Shown here piece after piece: positions 41,833 through 50,465 of a stretch of 64,000 bases of DNA. The DNA comes from a virus: positions 248,001-312,000 of the IMG/VR virus record IMGVR_UViG_3300042261_001312; one strand, written 5' to 3'. The notes beneath the pieces are model-generated. The model worked only from the letters and a program-made list of their open reading frames with translations. It was not told the origin of the DNA and did no database searches. A program made the translations under genes and the position numbers. Each line of letters begins with the position of its first letter. Within the stretch, counting starts at the first letter, position 1.

Positions 41833-42360
41833 ATGAAAGAAAGACTGAAAAAAATTTTTGAAAAGCACACTCCACACACTGAAATGGATAGTGATGAAAT
41901 GATGGTTTTTATGAAACTATTGATGTCAAAAGACGAAGCAATTGGTACGGATATTTACGAACTCGATAAAAATTCGGAAATATTTAAGCATTTCAAACCA
42001 TTGCTTGAAGGTTTTCAAATGCAAGTCTTTCTATCAAGATTGAAACACATGACCACACTTAGAATAAGTCTTGGTGCATTCATTGCAATTGCACAACACT
42101 TGTTATCAGCAGGTAGTGCAGTTATGCATGCATACTACTTACATTCTAAACTTCCTGAAAATACCTTAATTACATTGGATGTGGTTTCACGTCAATTATT
42201 TCCAATGGGTTTCTTCAGCGAAGACCAACTCAATAGAATTTGGGAAGAACAAAAGACCAACAGGGATGAGGTTGGCGAAATGAAATGCATTGGTTCACCT
42301 GATAATCTGTTGGATTATGCCGAGTGTTGGGATTTGTCAGAATTTAAAAATTTTGATTAA
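41833..42360 (+). CDS. hypothetical protein
   Basis: 175 residues, soluble, helical with Met-rich segments (LMSKDE, FQMQVFLSRL). Three bases before the next gene. Not recognised. Confidence 0.7.
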   Translation: MKERLKKIFEKHTPHTEMDSDEMMVFMKLLMSKDEAIGTDIYELDKNSEIFKHFKPLLEGFQMQVFLSRLKHMTTLRISLGAFIAIAQHLLSAGSAVMHAYYLHSKLPENTLITLDVVSRQLFPMGFFSEDQLNRIWEEQKTNRDEVGEMKCIGSPDNLLDYAECWDLSEFKNFD

Positions 42361-42363
42361 ATA

Positions 42364-42762
42364 ATGAAAAGAGGATTTGTTACCATAATATATGATGAGG
42401 GAAACGAAGAAAATCTAGGATATGAGAAGGTTTCCCTCTCAGTGGATAAGGAAATAGTTCTATTTGAATCAGGTAACTTTATTAAAGATTGGTATAATCT
42501 TAACAAGACACTTGCCAATGCAAAGGAAAGTTTCCCTGTTAGTTTTTCATCATCTGTTGACCATTTCATTATGGATGGTGCACCATATGATAGTGCATAT
42601 CTTCATATGATTGATGATAAACCAGTTTTAAAATATATTGATAGAAGTGATCCTAACTGGTTTCTAACAGATATTGACAGTGGTATTGAATTTTTCGTAC
42701 CTGAGAACACACAACCAACTTGGGAAGAACTTAAAAAAATGTGTACCGATGAAAAAATATAA
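42364..42762 (+). CDS. hypothetical protein
   Basis: 132 residues, acidic and beta-rich (VTIIYDEG, VSLSVDKEIV), soluble. Overlaps the methyltransferase start by 14 bases. Not recognised. Confidence 0.7.
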   Translation: MKRGFVTIIYDEGNEENLGYEKVSLSVDKEIVLFESGNFIKDWYNLNKTLANAKESFPVSFSSSVDHFIMDGAPYDSAYLHMIDDKPVLKYIDRSDPNWFLTDIDSGIEFFVPENTQPTWEELKKMCTDEKI

Positions 42763-43672
42763 ATTAGCAAAAAAAAGTAGGAGTAAGAAACCATATGTAT
42801 TTCCAAATTATATTGAATCATTGGATTTCATCAAATCTCTTTCATTAGCAAAAGATGAATATGCTTCAAAAGTACCAGTTGGAGAAAAAACTATCAAAGT
42901 TTATACAAATTCAATAACTACACTCTATGTTGAAGGTTTAGGTAATGCTGAAAATGAAAATAGGATAATTGTAAATCAAAAAGCAATTGACAGATTTCAT
43001 CCGAATAATATCGACAACAAGGATTTTTGGGTTCAATGCAGAAAACGTTTTCCAAAATTAAGTGTATGTGGTCAGCCAAGCAAAACAATTGATGATGTTA
43101 ACAACAATACATTTACCATTCCCGAAAGACTTGGATTCATTAAATTTATAGATGAACAAATCGAAAATTCCAAAGAAAAAATAAATCTACTGGAAATTGG
43201 TTTTGGATATGGTAATATGTTTTTCAAATACAAAGACAGATGTAATTATTTTGGCATTGATTATATCATTCCACGTAACTTGAAAAAATATAAGAATTTC
43301 ATTGAAATTGATAAAAGTGGCATTCCTGATTATCTACTTAATGAAAATTTGTTTGATATTATATACGCTGTGAATGTATTGCAACACTGTTCACAAAGAG
43401 ATAGATTTAACTATTTTAGACAAGGATATCATGCATTGAAAAAGGGAGGATATTTCATATTCACCGCAAATATCATGACAGTTCAAAATAAAGATGAAAA
43501 TTTTTGGGGAATTGTTGATGAAAATGATAGGGGATATACTGGATTTTTCAATCAATTAACAGAATGTGATTGGGATTATGAATTATATGCTGTTTTAGAT
43601 ACCCTTGGTTTTAAACCAGTTAGTGGTGGAATCACTGGAAATTTATTAAATTTAATTATCAAAAAGATATGA
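42749..43672 (+). CDS. class I SAM-dependent methyltransferase
   Basis: 307 residues from ATG at 42749. LLEIGFGYGNMFFKY near 150 is motif I (ExGxGxG) for S-adenosylmethionine; FFGIDYI is motif II; and FDIIYAVNVLQHCSQ with GYHALKKGGYFIFTAN is the later fold. The first 145 residues are extra and unrecognised. It is of the small-molecule/tRNA/lipid type, not a DNA methylase with known catalytic loop (no DPPY or PCQ seen). It overlaps both neighbours (42762 and 43669). Confidence 0.8.
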   Translation: MKKYKLAKKSRSKKPYVFPNYIESLDFIKSLSLAKDEYASKVPVGEKTIKVYTNSITTLYVEGLGNAENENRIIVNQKAIDRFHPNNIDNKDFWVQCRKRFPKLSVCGQPSKTIDDVNNNTFTIPERLGFIKFIDEQIENSKEKINLLEIGFGYGNMFFKYKDRCNYFGIDYIIPRNLKKYKNFIEIDKSGIPDYLLNENLFDIIYAVNVLQHCSQRDRFNYFRQGYHALKKGGYFIFTANIMTVQNKDENFWGIVDENDRGYTGFFNQLTECDWDYELYAVLDTLGFKPVSGGITGNLLNLIIKKI

Positions 43673-43962
43673 GTAAGCAGTGTTTTATGTATGGTGTATT
43701 ATTACCATATGATTTAGAAATTATAAAGAAATGTAGCGGAGATATTCAAGCACATACTTTCAATGGTCGTGATGGAAAAAAAATGGTTGTTGGTAAGGTA
43801 TTTGATGTGTCGGATAATAATGAACCGCTTGTTGTTCCTGACATTACTGATAATCAAAAAATGCATCTTTTATTAAACATCATTTGTGTTTTAGATACTG
43901 ATGATGGTAGATTTTATGGTAATTCTGAAGAATTGAATTTTTATTACATTAAAAAATATTAA
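43669..43962 (+). CDS. small hypothetical protein
   Basis: 97 residues, soluble, beta-rich, coupled to the methyltransferase by an ATGA overlap. Not recognised. Confidence 0.65.
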   Translation: MSKQCFMYGVLLPYDLEIIKKCSGDIQAHTFNGRDGKKMVVGKVFDVSDNNEPLVVPDITDNQKMHLLLNIICVLDTDDGRFYGNSEELNFYYIKKY

Positions 43963-43964
43963 TC

Positions 43965-44513
43965 ATGTTAAGGAAAGAAGGTACAAGCACAGTAAGATGT
44001 TTATTGGCGGTAGAGGTATATGAATTATCCGAAAACTATATTTTTGAATTAAAAGAAGGTAGAAAAAAACCAAATAGTATTGGGGACATACTTCCAGAGT
44101 ATACGATTAATACCAATGAGGGACAACATAATCAGCCAATGAATGCTGACTATTTTCTTCAATTTGTTGGCTTAGACTATGTTAAAAACCCCAAAAATTG
44201 TCTTCTTTTTAATTTAAGAACGTTTGACAGTATTTTGCAGGAAGAAATTTCAAATGTTGGTATTGAAGATTTATTCAATGATTATGATTTTAAAAAGTTA
44301 CTCTCAGTATTCAAGCCACATACTGACGATGATATGAAAAGGTACTCAATGCCATATACTTACTATATGGTGGTTGATGTTGTATTTGAAACAACCCAAG
44401 ACTATTACAGTGGTGGATGGGAATGTGAATCAAGTGTTAATATCGTAGGTTATCTTGATGATAAGATGCAAATTACTGAATATAAATATGAGCAATTAAT
44501 TTGTAACCTTTAG
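43965..44513 (+). CDS. hypothetical protein
   Basis: 182 residues, acidic, alpha/beta. FLQFVGLDYVKNP and PYTYYMVVDVVFET strands suggest a small open barrel. Stop codon is beside the next class 1 promoter. Not recognised. Confidence 0.7.
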   Translation: MLRKEGTSTVRCLLAVEVYELSENYIFELKEGRKKPNSIGDILPEYTINTNEGQHNQPMNADYFLQFVGLDYVKNPKNCLLFNLRTFDSILQEEISNVGIEDLFNDYDFKKLLSVFKPHTDDDMKRYSMPYTYYMVVDVVFETTQDYYSGGWECESSVNIVGYLDDKMQITEYKYEQLICNL

Positions 44514-44532
44514 TTGATTTGTTACGTATAAT
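44501..44532 (+). promoter_or_regulatory. class 1 phage promoter
   Basis: TTGTAAC (44501-44507, overlapping the 3' end of the preceding gene), 17 bases, CGTATAAT (44525-44532), 28 bases before the ATG at 44561. Confidence 0.75.
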
Positions 44533-44560
44533 TGGTAAGTTTAACAAAAATTTACTTATT

Positions 44561-44905
44561 ATGAGAATGTGGGGAGTTGATCCGAAATTATTGTGCAGAA
44601 ATCATTTGCTTGGTGAACACAATGAGATTCACAAGCATAAACACAATTTTGAGAAGAAGCATAGCATTGCAAAACGCATAAGTCCAGTCGTTCAGATTGA
44701 ACCTGAAAGTATGCAGAAAAGACATGATGATCTAGTTGCGGAAATGCTTAACAGGGGTTATAATCATAACTCACCATACACACAACCAGACCTATCACAT
44801 TTAAAATCAAACGAAAGATTTGCTAAAATTGATATTAACATATCAATTGCAGATTTGACTGGCAGATGTCCTGAATGCGCAAAATTAATTTGTAACAATT
44901 TATAA
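44561..44905 (+). CDS. pyrimidine-dimer DNA glycosylase/lyase-like (endonuclease V family)
   Basis: 114 residues from ATG at 44561. MRMWGVDPKLLCRNHLLGEHNEIHK and KRHDDLVAEMLNRGYNHNSPY match the pyrimidine-dimer glycosylase (PF03013-type) family, which cuts the glycosyl bond 5' of a UV dimer and nicks by beta-elimination; T4 DenV is the classic member. The N-terminal Thr/Met amine used by DenV is not obvious because the protein starts MRMW, and a CPECAK pair at the C-terminus is extra. Expressed from its own class 1 promoter. Confidence 0.75.
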   Translation: MRMWGVDPKLLCRNHLLGEHNEIHKHKHNFEKKHSIAKRISPVVQIEPESMQKRHDDLVAEMLNRGYNHNSPYTQPDLSHLKSNERFAKIDINISIADLTGRCPECAKLICNNL

Positions 44906-44921
44906 TTCATTTACGTATAAT
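44890..44921 (+). promoter_or_regulatory. class 1 phage promoter
   Basis: TTGTAAC (44890-44896, in the last codons of the glycosylase gene), 17 bases, CGTATAAT (44914-44921). Confidence 0.75.
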
Positions 44922-44945
44922 CAATATAACTTAATAAAAATTGAT

Positions 44946-45476
44946 ATGAAAAATTTACTGAAGGAAGGTGATGTTATCAAACTTGAAAATGGAATGAAAG
45001 TGTATGGAAAAATTCCTGCAATGTTTGTGTATAGCAATAAACCATTAAGCGATGAGTTAACCAATCACGAGATTAAAATTGGCGAAAGGCATTTCAATAG
45101 AACGCATATTGAATCCGATAAAAAATCTTTGGTGAAAGACATTATTCATTCATTTGATTTTCGTCTTGGACATAAAATGTCTGACGCAACTGCAACGAAA
45201 TTCATCGATGCAATTCTTCCCAATCCCACTCCAAAAGAATTTGTTCTTGAAGGCGGTGAATTCGTTGTAATCAAAACGTCTTATGAAGGCGGTGGTATGG
45301 CAATGTTTAATGATTATTATCCTGATGGTCATCGTGTTTTTTGTAAGAGATTAAAAGATGGCAAATATGATGAAGATGGGGATGAGGTTAATTTCTATCA
45401 ATCAAGCGGTTTTACTGCAATGATATTACCTGATGAAATTCAGGCAATCAGAACCATGAAATCATCATTTGTATAA
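44946..45476 (+). CDS. hypothetical protein
   Basis: 176 residues, soluble, beta-rich. VIKLENGMKVYGKIP near 9-23 and FVLEGGEFVVIKTSYEGGGMAMFNDYYPDGHRV near 98-130 look like beta-barrel strands. Overlaps the next gene (TAATG at 45474-45478). Not recognised. Confidence 0.7.
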   Translation: MKNLLKEGDVIKLENGMKVYGKIPAMFVYSNKPLSDELTNHEIKIGERHFNRTHIESDKKSLVKDIIHSFDFRLGHKMSDATATKFIDAILPNPTPKEFVLEGGEFVVIKTSYEGGGMAMFNDYYPDGHRVFCKRLKDGKYDEDGDEVNFYQSSGFTAMILPDEIQAIRTMKSSFV

Positions 45477-45637
45477 TGAAACCATACGGATTAAGAAACA
45501 AGTTGCTTTACAACTATACCGATAATCACCCACGAAAAGGTTGGGTAAATTGGTGGGAGGTTGAAATCGGTACTGTTAAAAGTAAAAAGAGAGACAGGTT
45601 AAACGCAAAAAAACTTTTAAGAAAATACCTGAAATGA
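45476..45637 (+). CDS. small basic hypothetical protein
   Basis: 53 residues, ATG at 45476, Lys/Arg/Trp-rich. Overlaps both neighbours by one and four bases, so it is part of the same translation chain. Possibly a nucleic-acid binder by charge; not recognised. Confidence 0.6.
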   Translation: MKPYGLRNKLLYNYTDNHPRKGWVNWWEVEIGTVKSKKRDRLNAKKLLRKYLK

Positions 45638-45840
45638 ATATAAAAAATAGAATGAGACAAGTTCATCACGTAAAGACTACTGAACTGATGAAAATTGTCA
45701 TGGAAAAAGAAGAAGAACTTCATTATATGCTCAAGATAGATGAAAAACATCTTAACATGACCATAAATGAATACATATTGCAAGAACAGAAACATCTTGC
45801 GTTGCTAAAAGAAGCACTGAACTTATTATTGGATAAATAA
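45634..45840 (+). CDS. small helical protein
   Basis: 68 residues, helical, Glu/Lys/His-rich, starting on the previous stop (ATGA). Not recognised. Confidence 0.65.
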   Translation: MNIKNRMRQVHHVKTTELMKIVMEKEEELHYMLKIDEKHLNMTINEYILQEQKHLALLKEALNLLLDK

Positions 45841-45849
45841 ATTAAAACC

Positions 45850-45859
45850 AGTATTTATA
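45850..45859 (+). promoter_or_regulatory. class 2 promoter motif AGTATTTATA
   Basis: 18 bases before the ATG at 45878. A partly palindromic GTATTTATATGATAAACACTAT follows. Confidence 0.5.
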
Positions 45860-45877
45860 TGATAAACACTATTTTAC

Positions 45878-46063
45878 ATGAAAATTTTATGGATTTGCAT
45901 ATATATAGTATGTTTAATCATATATATTTACTCAGCATATATGACAATGGTAGAACCCAATAATAACTTATGGGGATTCATCTGTACGATTATTTTTGGA
46001 TTTGTGGCAATTACTGGTACTATTCAATATATTAGATATCAAAGAGAACACAACGAAAAATAA
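45878..46063 (+). CDS. small two-pass membrane protein
   Basis: 61 residues, two hydrophobic segments (about 2-22 and 30-48). Not recognised. Confidence 0.6.
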   Translation: MKILWICIYIVCLIIYIYSAYMTMVEPNNNLWGFICTIIFGFVAITGTIQYIRYQREHNEK

Positions 46064-46073
46064 TTTACTTTTT

Positions 46074-46105
46074 CTGTAACCTTTTCAACTTATCTTTCGT
46101 ATAAT
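46074..46105 (+). promoter_or_regulatory. class 1 phage promoter
   Basis: CTGTAAC (46074-46080), 17 bases, CGTATAAT (46098-46105), 21 bases before the ATG at 46127. Confidence 0.7.
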
Positions 46106-46126
46106 AAATATCAAATAAAACTTATT

Positions 46127-46423
46127 ATGGATAGAAGTGCAAAATTTCAACTCATTATCTTATGTTTTATCTTATTGGCAATATTTTTCGTTGCATATAA
46201 AGTCAGCGAAAAAAGGGATGAACAAATTCGTAAAGAAGCATATGAACTTGCAACTGCTGTTAAGAAAGCAATGGAAAATTGCTATGCTCAAGGACAAGTG
46301 TATGCACTCAATGGTGATGTAAGAATTAGAAAAATAAACGATAGCACGTTTGTATGGACTAAATCACCTTGGTTAGAGGATTCTACCATACCTACCGATA
46401 CAATTAAAATCAAATTCAAATGA
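46127..46423 (+). CDS. small single-pass membrane protein
   Basis: 98 residues. Membrane segment about 8-24, then a periplasmic-looking helix and a short C-terminal strand region. Overlaps the next start (ATGA). Not recognised. Confidence 0.65.
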   Translation: MDRSAKFQLIILCFILLAIFFVAYKVSEKRDEQIRKEAYELATAVKKAMENCYAQGQVYALNGDVRIRKINDSTFVWTKSPWLEDSTIPTDTIKIKFK

Positions 46424-46578
46424 GCACTGAACAACTTGAAGAAATAATCGAAAACATTCGTTGTGCAACATTTCATATGAATGACGAAGAAGCAAAACCA
46501 GTGATTGATGGTTTTTTGGAAAAATATCCTGAATTACTTGAGTATCACAACTTGGGATGGTATTACACATATTGTTAA
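46420..46578 (+). CDS. small hypothetical protein
   Basis: 52 residues, acidic, starting on the previous stop; TYC end. Not recognised. Confidence 0.6.
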   Translation: MSTEQLEEIIENIRCATFHMNDEEAKPVIDGFLEKYPELLEYHNLGWYYTYC

Positions 46579-46588
46579 TTAAAATTCT

Positions 46589-46927
46589 ATGGAAATAAAA
46601 CCGATTAAGGCTGAAGAAATTGTTAAAGGTCTGCAAATATTATCAAGAGAATTGATGTGTCAGGCGGTTAATAATTTATTGAGGAAAAATTATGATGACT
46701 ATGTTAGTATTGCTGTTATCAAAGAATCTGAAATAATTGCTGAATACTTGAAAGTAACTGGTCAGGATGATACACGTGAAATACGTAAAGCAATTTATGA
46801 AAAAGCCAATGGCATGTTGGCATTTGAAGAATTTTTTGAAGATTATTGGGAAATTTTATATATTGCTGAAATTGAACCTGTTGATAATATGTATGAACCG
46901 TATTATATGTTTACTAATATAAATTAA
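46589..46927 (+). CDS. hypothetical protein, tandem paralogue A
   Basis: 112 residues. Shows the same order of features as the next protein: IKxEEIxKxL start, AVNxLIRKxxD/YxxxIxxxEIIxxYL, a DDxREIRKxIYEKxxxxxFEEFFEDY, and a YEPYYMF end, so the two are duplicates. Function unknown; short spacing (3 bases) to the paralogue. Confidence 0.7.
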   Translation: MEIKPIKAEEIVKGLQILSRELMCQAVNNLLRKNYDDYVSIAVIKESEIIAEYLKVTGQDDTREIRKAIYEKANGMLAFEEFFEDYWEILYIAEIEPVDNMYEPYYMFTNIN

Positions 46928-46930
46928 AAA

Positions 46931-47275
46931 ATGGAAAATAAAGTATTACCTATCAAGCCTGAAGATATTACAGAATTGAAACTTAATCAAATTCCTGATG
47001 AAATCATTAATGCAGTTAATGAATTAATTGTTGAAAAATGGGATGGTAGTAGAGCAACTATTAAACAGGATGAAATCATAAACAGATATCTAAGTGCCAT
47101 AATAAGTGGATATAATGAAGAAGATTTTCAAATTAAACGTCATGAAATTTTTGATAAACACTATATGGATTTCGAAGAAATATATCGTAATGCAGGTTGG
47201 AAGGTGGAATATGGTAGACCTGCATACAATGAATCCTATGAACCATTTTTTATTTTCAAAAAAAATAAAAAATAA
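46931..47275 (+). CDS. hypothetical protein, tandem paralogue B
   Basis: 114 residues, paralogue of the preceding gene (AVNELIVEKWDG, IIxRYLSA, EEDFQIKRHEIFDKH, FEEIYRNAGWKVEYG, YEPFFIFKK). About one third of positions look identical by eye. GWKVEYG-type endings are common in small phage proteins of unknown function. Confidence 0.7.
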   Translation: MENKVLPIKPEDITELKLNQIPDEIINAVNELIVEKWDGSRATIKQDEIINRYLSAIISGYNEEDFQIKRHEIFDKHYMDFEEIYRNAGWKVEYGRPAYNESYEPFFIFKKNKK

Positions 47276-47287
47276 TTTGAAAAACTC

Positions 47288-47318
47288 TTGCAGGATATAA
47301 AAAAATGAATTAGATTTG
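47288..47318 (+). promoter_or_regulatory. host-type promoter (TTG, 20 bases, TAGATTTG)
   Basis: TTG at 47288-47290 and TAGATTTG (47311-47318) fit the Bacteroidetes housekeeping pattern, 50 bases before the gene at 47369. No class 1 site precedes this gene. Confidence 0.5.
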
Positions 47319-47368
47319 TCGAAGAAAATTTGATTAAATAATAACTGTAAAATTTAATACTGAAAATC

Positions 47369-48298
47369 ATGAAGAAAAATTCACTCACCCCGAACCAAGG
47401 TCTTAGCCTTTCCCAAGCACAATCAATCTCTAATCTTTGTAATCAAAGAGCAGGTGAAATCACAAATTTGTTGTCAACCGTTAACAACTATGAAAAAAGT
47501 GTTGAGGTTGATGGCACTGACTATGTTACGGTCAAAGGCGTTAGGTTGCCTAGTAACGTAGTTGGCTTGATTGAAGAAAAGTGTAAACTTCATGCTTGTC
47601 AGGCATTCTTGATGGAAAACATCAAGGCAAAGGATGAAATGCTTATCAAAGCCAAGTTGGAAAAGGCTATTTGGGATGGCGAAATGCCTGTTGAACCCAA
47701 AATGGTAAAGGCAGAGGTCTTACCGCAGGTTGACGAAACCTTTGGTTGGGAGCAACTTACGGTTGCTGAGATTGCTCAGTATACTGAAGCAGAAGCATAT
47801 GCTTCCCATGTTGGTCAGTTCATTCACCAACGTTCCCCTCTTGACAGGTTGAGGAGCGAACTCCCGACCATCCCATCCATTGAATGGATGACAATTAAAG
47901 ATGGTGTGAAAACGCCTGTCAAAATCAAAGTGCATCACACTTCAGAAGAATTGCTTAATGTTCATGAAGAATTCGCAGCAATTCATAGAAAGCATGAACA
48001 GACCGTGAATTACTTCAAGGCGAAGGTTAAGAACCTTACGACAGAGGAAAATGCACGTATTGCAAAGGTGAATGCCGATGCATCTGCTGATGCAGAAAAG
48101 CAGAATCAAGTTCTGCGCACTGAGTACCAAAACGCAGTGAAAGCGTATGGCGAAGCACTTCAACAGGCTCGTAATGAGTTTGAGAAGAATCGTCAGGCGA
48201 AGATCAAAGAAATCGCTTCCATGCGAATCAAAGTTGATGCACGTTTCCAAGAAACGGTTGATACTTTCTTGAGTCAATTATCTTCAACAGAAGAATAA
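47369..48298 (+). CDS. coiled-coil protein, less AT-rich than its neighbours
   Basis: 309 residues. The first 100 are a small domain; about 205-305 is a coiled coil rich in Glu, Ala, Lys and Gln (AFxxxHxKHE, AxADAEKQNQ, AKIKEIASMRIK). Codons end in G or C more often than in adjoining genes (for example GAG, AAG, CTC, CCG). It has its own host-type promoter and is followed directly by a structured RNA region. Not recognised; expression level may be high. Confidence 0.75.
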   Translation: MKKNSLTPNQGLSLSQAQSISNLCNQRAGEITNLLSTVNNYEKSVEVDGTDYVTVKGVRLPSNVVGLIEEKCKLHACQAFLMENIKAKDEMLIKAKLEKAIWDGEMPVEPKMVKAEVLPQVDETFGWEQLTVAEIAQYTEAEAYASHVGQFIHQRSPLDRLRSELPTIPSIEWMTIKDGVKTPVKIKVHHTSEELLNVHEEFAAIHRKHEQTVNYFKAKVKNLTTEENARIAKVNADASADAEKQNQVLRTEYQNAVKAYGEALQQARNEFEKNRQAKIKEIASMRIKVDARFQETVDTFLSQLSSTEE

Positions 48299-48301
48299 AA
48301 T

Positions 48302-48678
48302 ACTAAGGTGAGAGATAGACAAAGCACAAGCCTAGTCTATCTTTCTTCACACTTGGTGATAAGGTTCTAAATAATATACTATAAAGAAATTTATTCTTTA
48401 ACGACAAGTTAATTTATGATGCGCTAGACTATGGTTCGCCATAGTGGCACATTTCTCGCTCTTTCCACAAAACTAAAGTTTTTTATGGCTTTTCACAAAA
48501 AGACCATGTAGTGAAACAAGTTACTTTCGAGATAATTGGTTCACAAACAAGACTTAGTATTTGTCTTTGCCCTTGATGTGGAGAGAGGTCTGTGTTTTTG
48601 TCGGTGAATTTGTCTTTATCTATACCACCTTATCATCAAGTGACTTTTTTTATACAGACTAATCGTATACATAAAAAT
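48302..48678 (+). ncRNA. candidate structured non-coding RNA
   Basis: A 380-base gap with no supported gene. It holds a chain of hairpins: a near-perfect one from 48302 to 48357 with an inner 10-bp stem (48311-48320/48335-48344); TAAAGAA/TTCTTTA (48382-48388/48394-48400); ACTATGG-TTCG-CCATAGT (48428-48445) closed by a stable TTCG tetraloop; ATGGCTTTT/AAAAGaCCAT (about 48485-48507); and AAGAC/GTCTT (about 48549-48567). Strand is assumed from the flanking genes. It could be a regulatory RNA, or a leader for the gene at 48679. Confidence 0.5.
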
Positions 48679-48945
48679 ATGGCAATAAGAATTAAAGATT
48701 TAAACAGCAGAAGCAGAATTTTCGAATACATTAATCCAAACGGTGGATGTAATGATAACATAAATAACGTTACTGTTATACTGGAATTACAGTATTTAGT
48801 TAGATACAACTGTTTCTTCAAACGCAGAAGCAAATGGATAACCGTTTGTAAAATAACTGAATGTGTTTCAAATAAAGAATTTTCAATTGAAAAGTTGGAA
48901 AAGAAACTACTTAAAACACATAAAAAACTAAGGATGTATTTTTAA
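48679..48945 (+). CDS. small basic hypothetical protein
   Basis: 88 residues from ATG at 48679; a longer reading from 48592 would run through the structured RNA and is rejected. Lys/Arg-rich, with two cysteines. Not recognised. Confidence 0.6.
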   Translation: MAIRIKDLNSRSRIFEYINPNGGCNDNINNVTVILELQYLVRYNCFFKRRSKWITVCKITECVSNKEFSIEKLEKKLLKTHKKLRMYF

Positions 48946-48956
48946 ATTAAAAATAT

Positions 48957-49283
48957 ATGAAAACTGACTGGATTCAAATTCAACGTGATAACGCCAAAAA
49001 AATTAATAAAAAACGTGAAGGCAGAATTATCGAAAATCTGAAAGAACTTGGTTTTCTTCCTGAAACATATACATCTGGAAGAAAACGTGAGGAAAATGAT
49101 GAAATATTCTATGGTCTTGTTGATAACGATGAATATATTGTAACTGAGGATGGTACTGAAATTGATACCATGACATTGGTTACTTTTAATTTAGATGAAC
49201 TTGGGACTGAATATTTTGTTGACGAAAACAGACCAGTATCTGAAAGTGGATTGCCTGTGCTTTTCAAAATCTGCAAGAATTAA
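48957..49283 (+). CDS. hypothetical protein
   Basis: 108 residues, charged, soluble, beta-rich C-terminal half. Stop codon lies at the class 1 promoter. Not recognised. Confidence 0.7.
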   Translation: MKTDWIQIQRDNAKKINKKREGRIIENLKELGFLPETYTSGRKREENDEIFYGLVDNDEYIVTEDGTEIDTMTLVTFNLDELGTEYFVDENRPVSESGLPVLFKICKN

Positions 49284-49314
49284 TGTAACATATTCTAGAT
49301 TTTATACGTATATT
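49283..49314 (+). promoter_or_regulatory. class 1 phage promoter
   Basis: ATGTAAC (49283-49289), 17 bases, CGTATATT (49307-49314; one mismatch), 18 bases before the ATG at 49333. Confidence 0.65.
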
Positions 49315-49332
49315 TGTATTAAAACTAATATT

Positions 49333-49539
49333 ATGGGTTTAATATGTAGCATATTCGGTCATAACTGGCGAAACAATTTAGTACCTTATCCATCGAAAAG
49401 AATTTGTAAAAGATGTAAGAGGAAAGAAGCATACATCATGCCACTCAAAGGATGGTGTGGATTTGTTAAAGTTGATTCATTTCCGCTTGATAAACGAAGT
49501 GATAAGGAATTAATTAAAAAATGGGTTAAATATAAATAA
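49333..49539 (+). CDS. small zinc-ribbon-like protein
   Basis: 68 residues from ATG at 49333. ICKRCKRKEA near 23-30 with HNW and CGF could hold one zinc ion (C-x2-C plus more). Basic and short. Not recognised. Confidence 0.6.
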   Translation: MGLICSIFGHNWRNNLVPYPSKRICKRCKRKEAYIMPLKGWCGFVKVDSFPLDKRSDKELIKKWVKYK

Positions 49540-49543
49540 AGTC

Positions 49544-49963
49544 ATGGGATTTTTTGTAGAATATGAAGAAGAAGACTACTATAATGGTAGTTATGTTTCA
49601 GGAAGAAAGGCAGGTAAGATTGCCCATGATCCAACCAAGCATTATCCAAATAAGGATGAAGCAAAAGTGCTTAGACAACTTAAAGTAAAAACTGGTTTAA
49701 GCGAAGAAGAAATACGTGCCAACAAAGACTATCGTAAAATGCTTTCAACTGCACAAAAAAAAGGTGAAAAAGCAAAACGTGATAGTGAAACGAAGAAATA
49801 CCAGTGGTTAATAAAGGTTGCTTGTAGAGAGACTAAACTGGCTAAAGAACATCCTGAAACCATAAAAGCATTGCAAGAATTGCTTGATTCCCGACATCAT
49901 TTTTCATATCGTGGTGATATGAGTAAGGCAGAAAATGTTATAGCAAAATTCGGAAAGAAATGA
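49544..49963 (+). CDS. hypothetical protein
   Basis: 139 residues, highly charged, helical after residue 60, soluble. Its stop is shared with the next start (ATGA at 49960). Not recognised. Confidence 0.7.
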   Translation: MGFFVEYEEEDYYNGSYVSGRKAGKIAHDPTKHYPNKDEAKVLRQLKVKTGLSEEEIRANKDYRKMLSTAQKKGEKAKRDSETKKYQWLIKVACRETKLAKEHPETIKALQELLDSRHHFSYRGDMSKAENVIAKFGKK

Positions 49964-50226
49964 ATAAAATGGGTAAAATTGTTGCAGTAATCTGCAAAGA
50001 TGCTGAAGACTTTCAAATATGGTCAATGGTACAGAAACATAAGCCAACCAAACGTAATTCTCCAAGAGATTATTTTTATAAGAACAAAAGATATATTGGC
50101 ATTGTATCTGTTTTAGATTCAAAAGGTTATACCTTTGATGAAATTTACACAACAGATTTAGCAATGATGAATAAGGAATACAATAAAATTGTAGAAATTG
50201 TAAATTTTAATTTAATTCAAAAATGA
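49960..50226 (+). CDS. hypothetical protein
   Basis: 88 residues, starting ATGA; alpha/beta with KIVAVICKDAEDFQIW opening, which looks like a small nucleotide-binding or degenerate hydrolase fold without key residues. Not recognised. Confidence 0.65.
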   Translation: MNKMGKIVAVICKDAEDFQIWSMVQKHKPTKRNSPRDYFYKNKRYIGIVSVLDSKGYTFDEIYTTDLAMMNKEYNKIVEIVNFNLIQK

Positions 50227-50227
50227 T

Positions 50228-50464
50228 ATGAGCGACAGAAAATTCCCCACTTATAATCGTAACGTGCAATATACTGGACATGACAATCTTGAAGTAATTG
50301 CACTGGAAGAAGAATATCGCACAACTGAAAGGAAATTGCGTGGCATTGGTTCTAAATTAAATGAAATTCGAAAAAATTGTGTTCATACATTTCTATTCAG
50401 TTCATCGGGTATGTATGAAGATAATTTCGTATGTTCTAAATGTGGACAAGAAACTGAAAGATAA
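50228..50464 (+). CDS. small protein with C-terminal CxxC
   Basis: 78 residues, helical middle, ending FVCSKCGQETER: one CxxC and an earlier Cys/His give a possible half zinc ribbon. Not recognised. Confidence 0.65.
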   Translation: MSDRKFPTYNRNVQYTGHDNLEVIALEEEYRTTERKLRGIGSKLNEIRKNCVHTFLFSSSGMYEDNFVCSKCGQETER

Positions 50465-50465
50465 T

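Noticed and set aside
48592-48678. N-terminal extension of the gene at 48679
   Set aside because: It would cover the structured RNA region and lacks a better start than the ATG at 48679.
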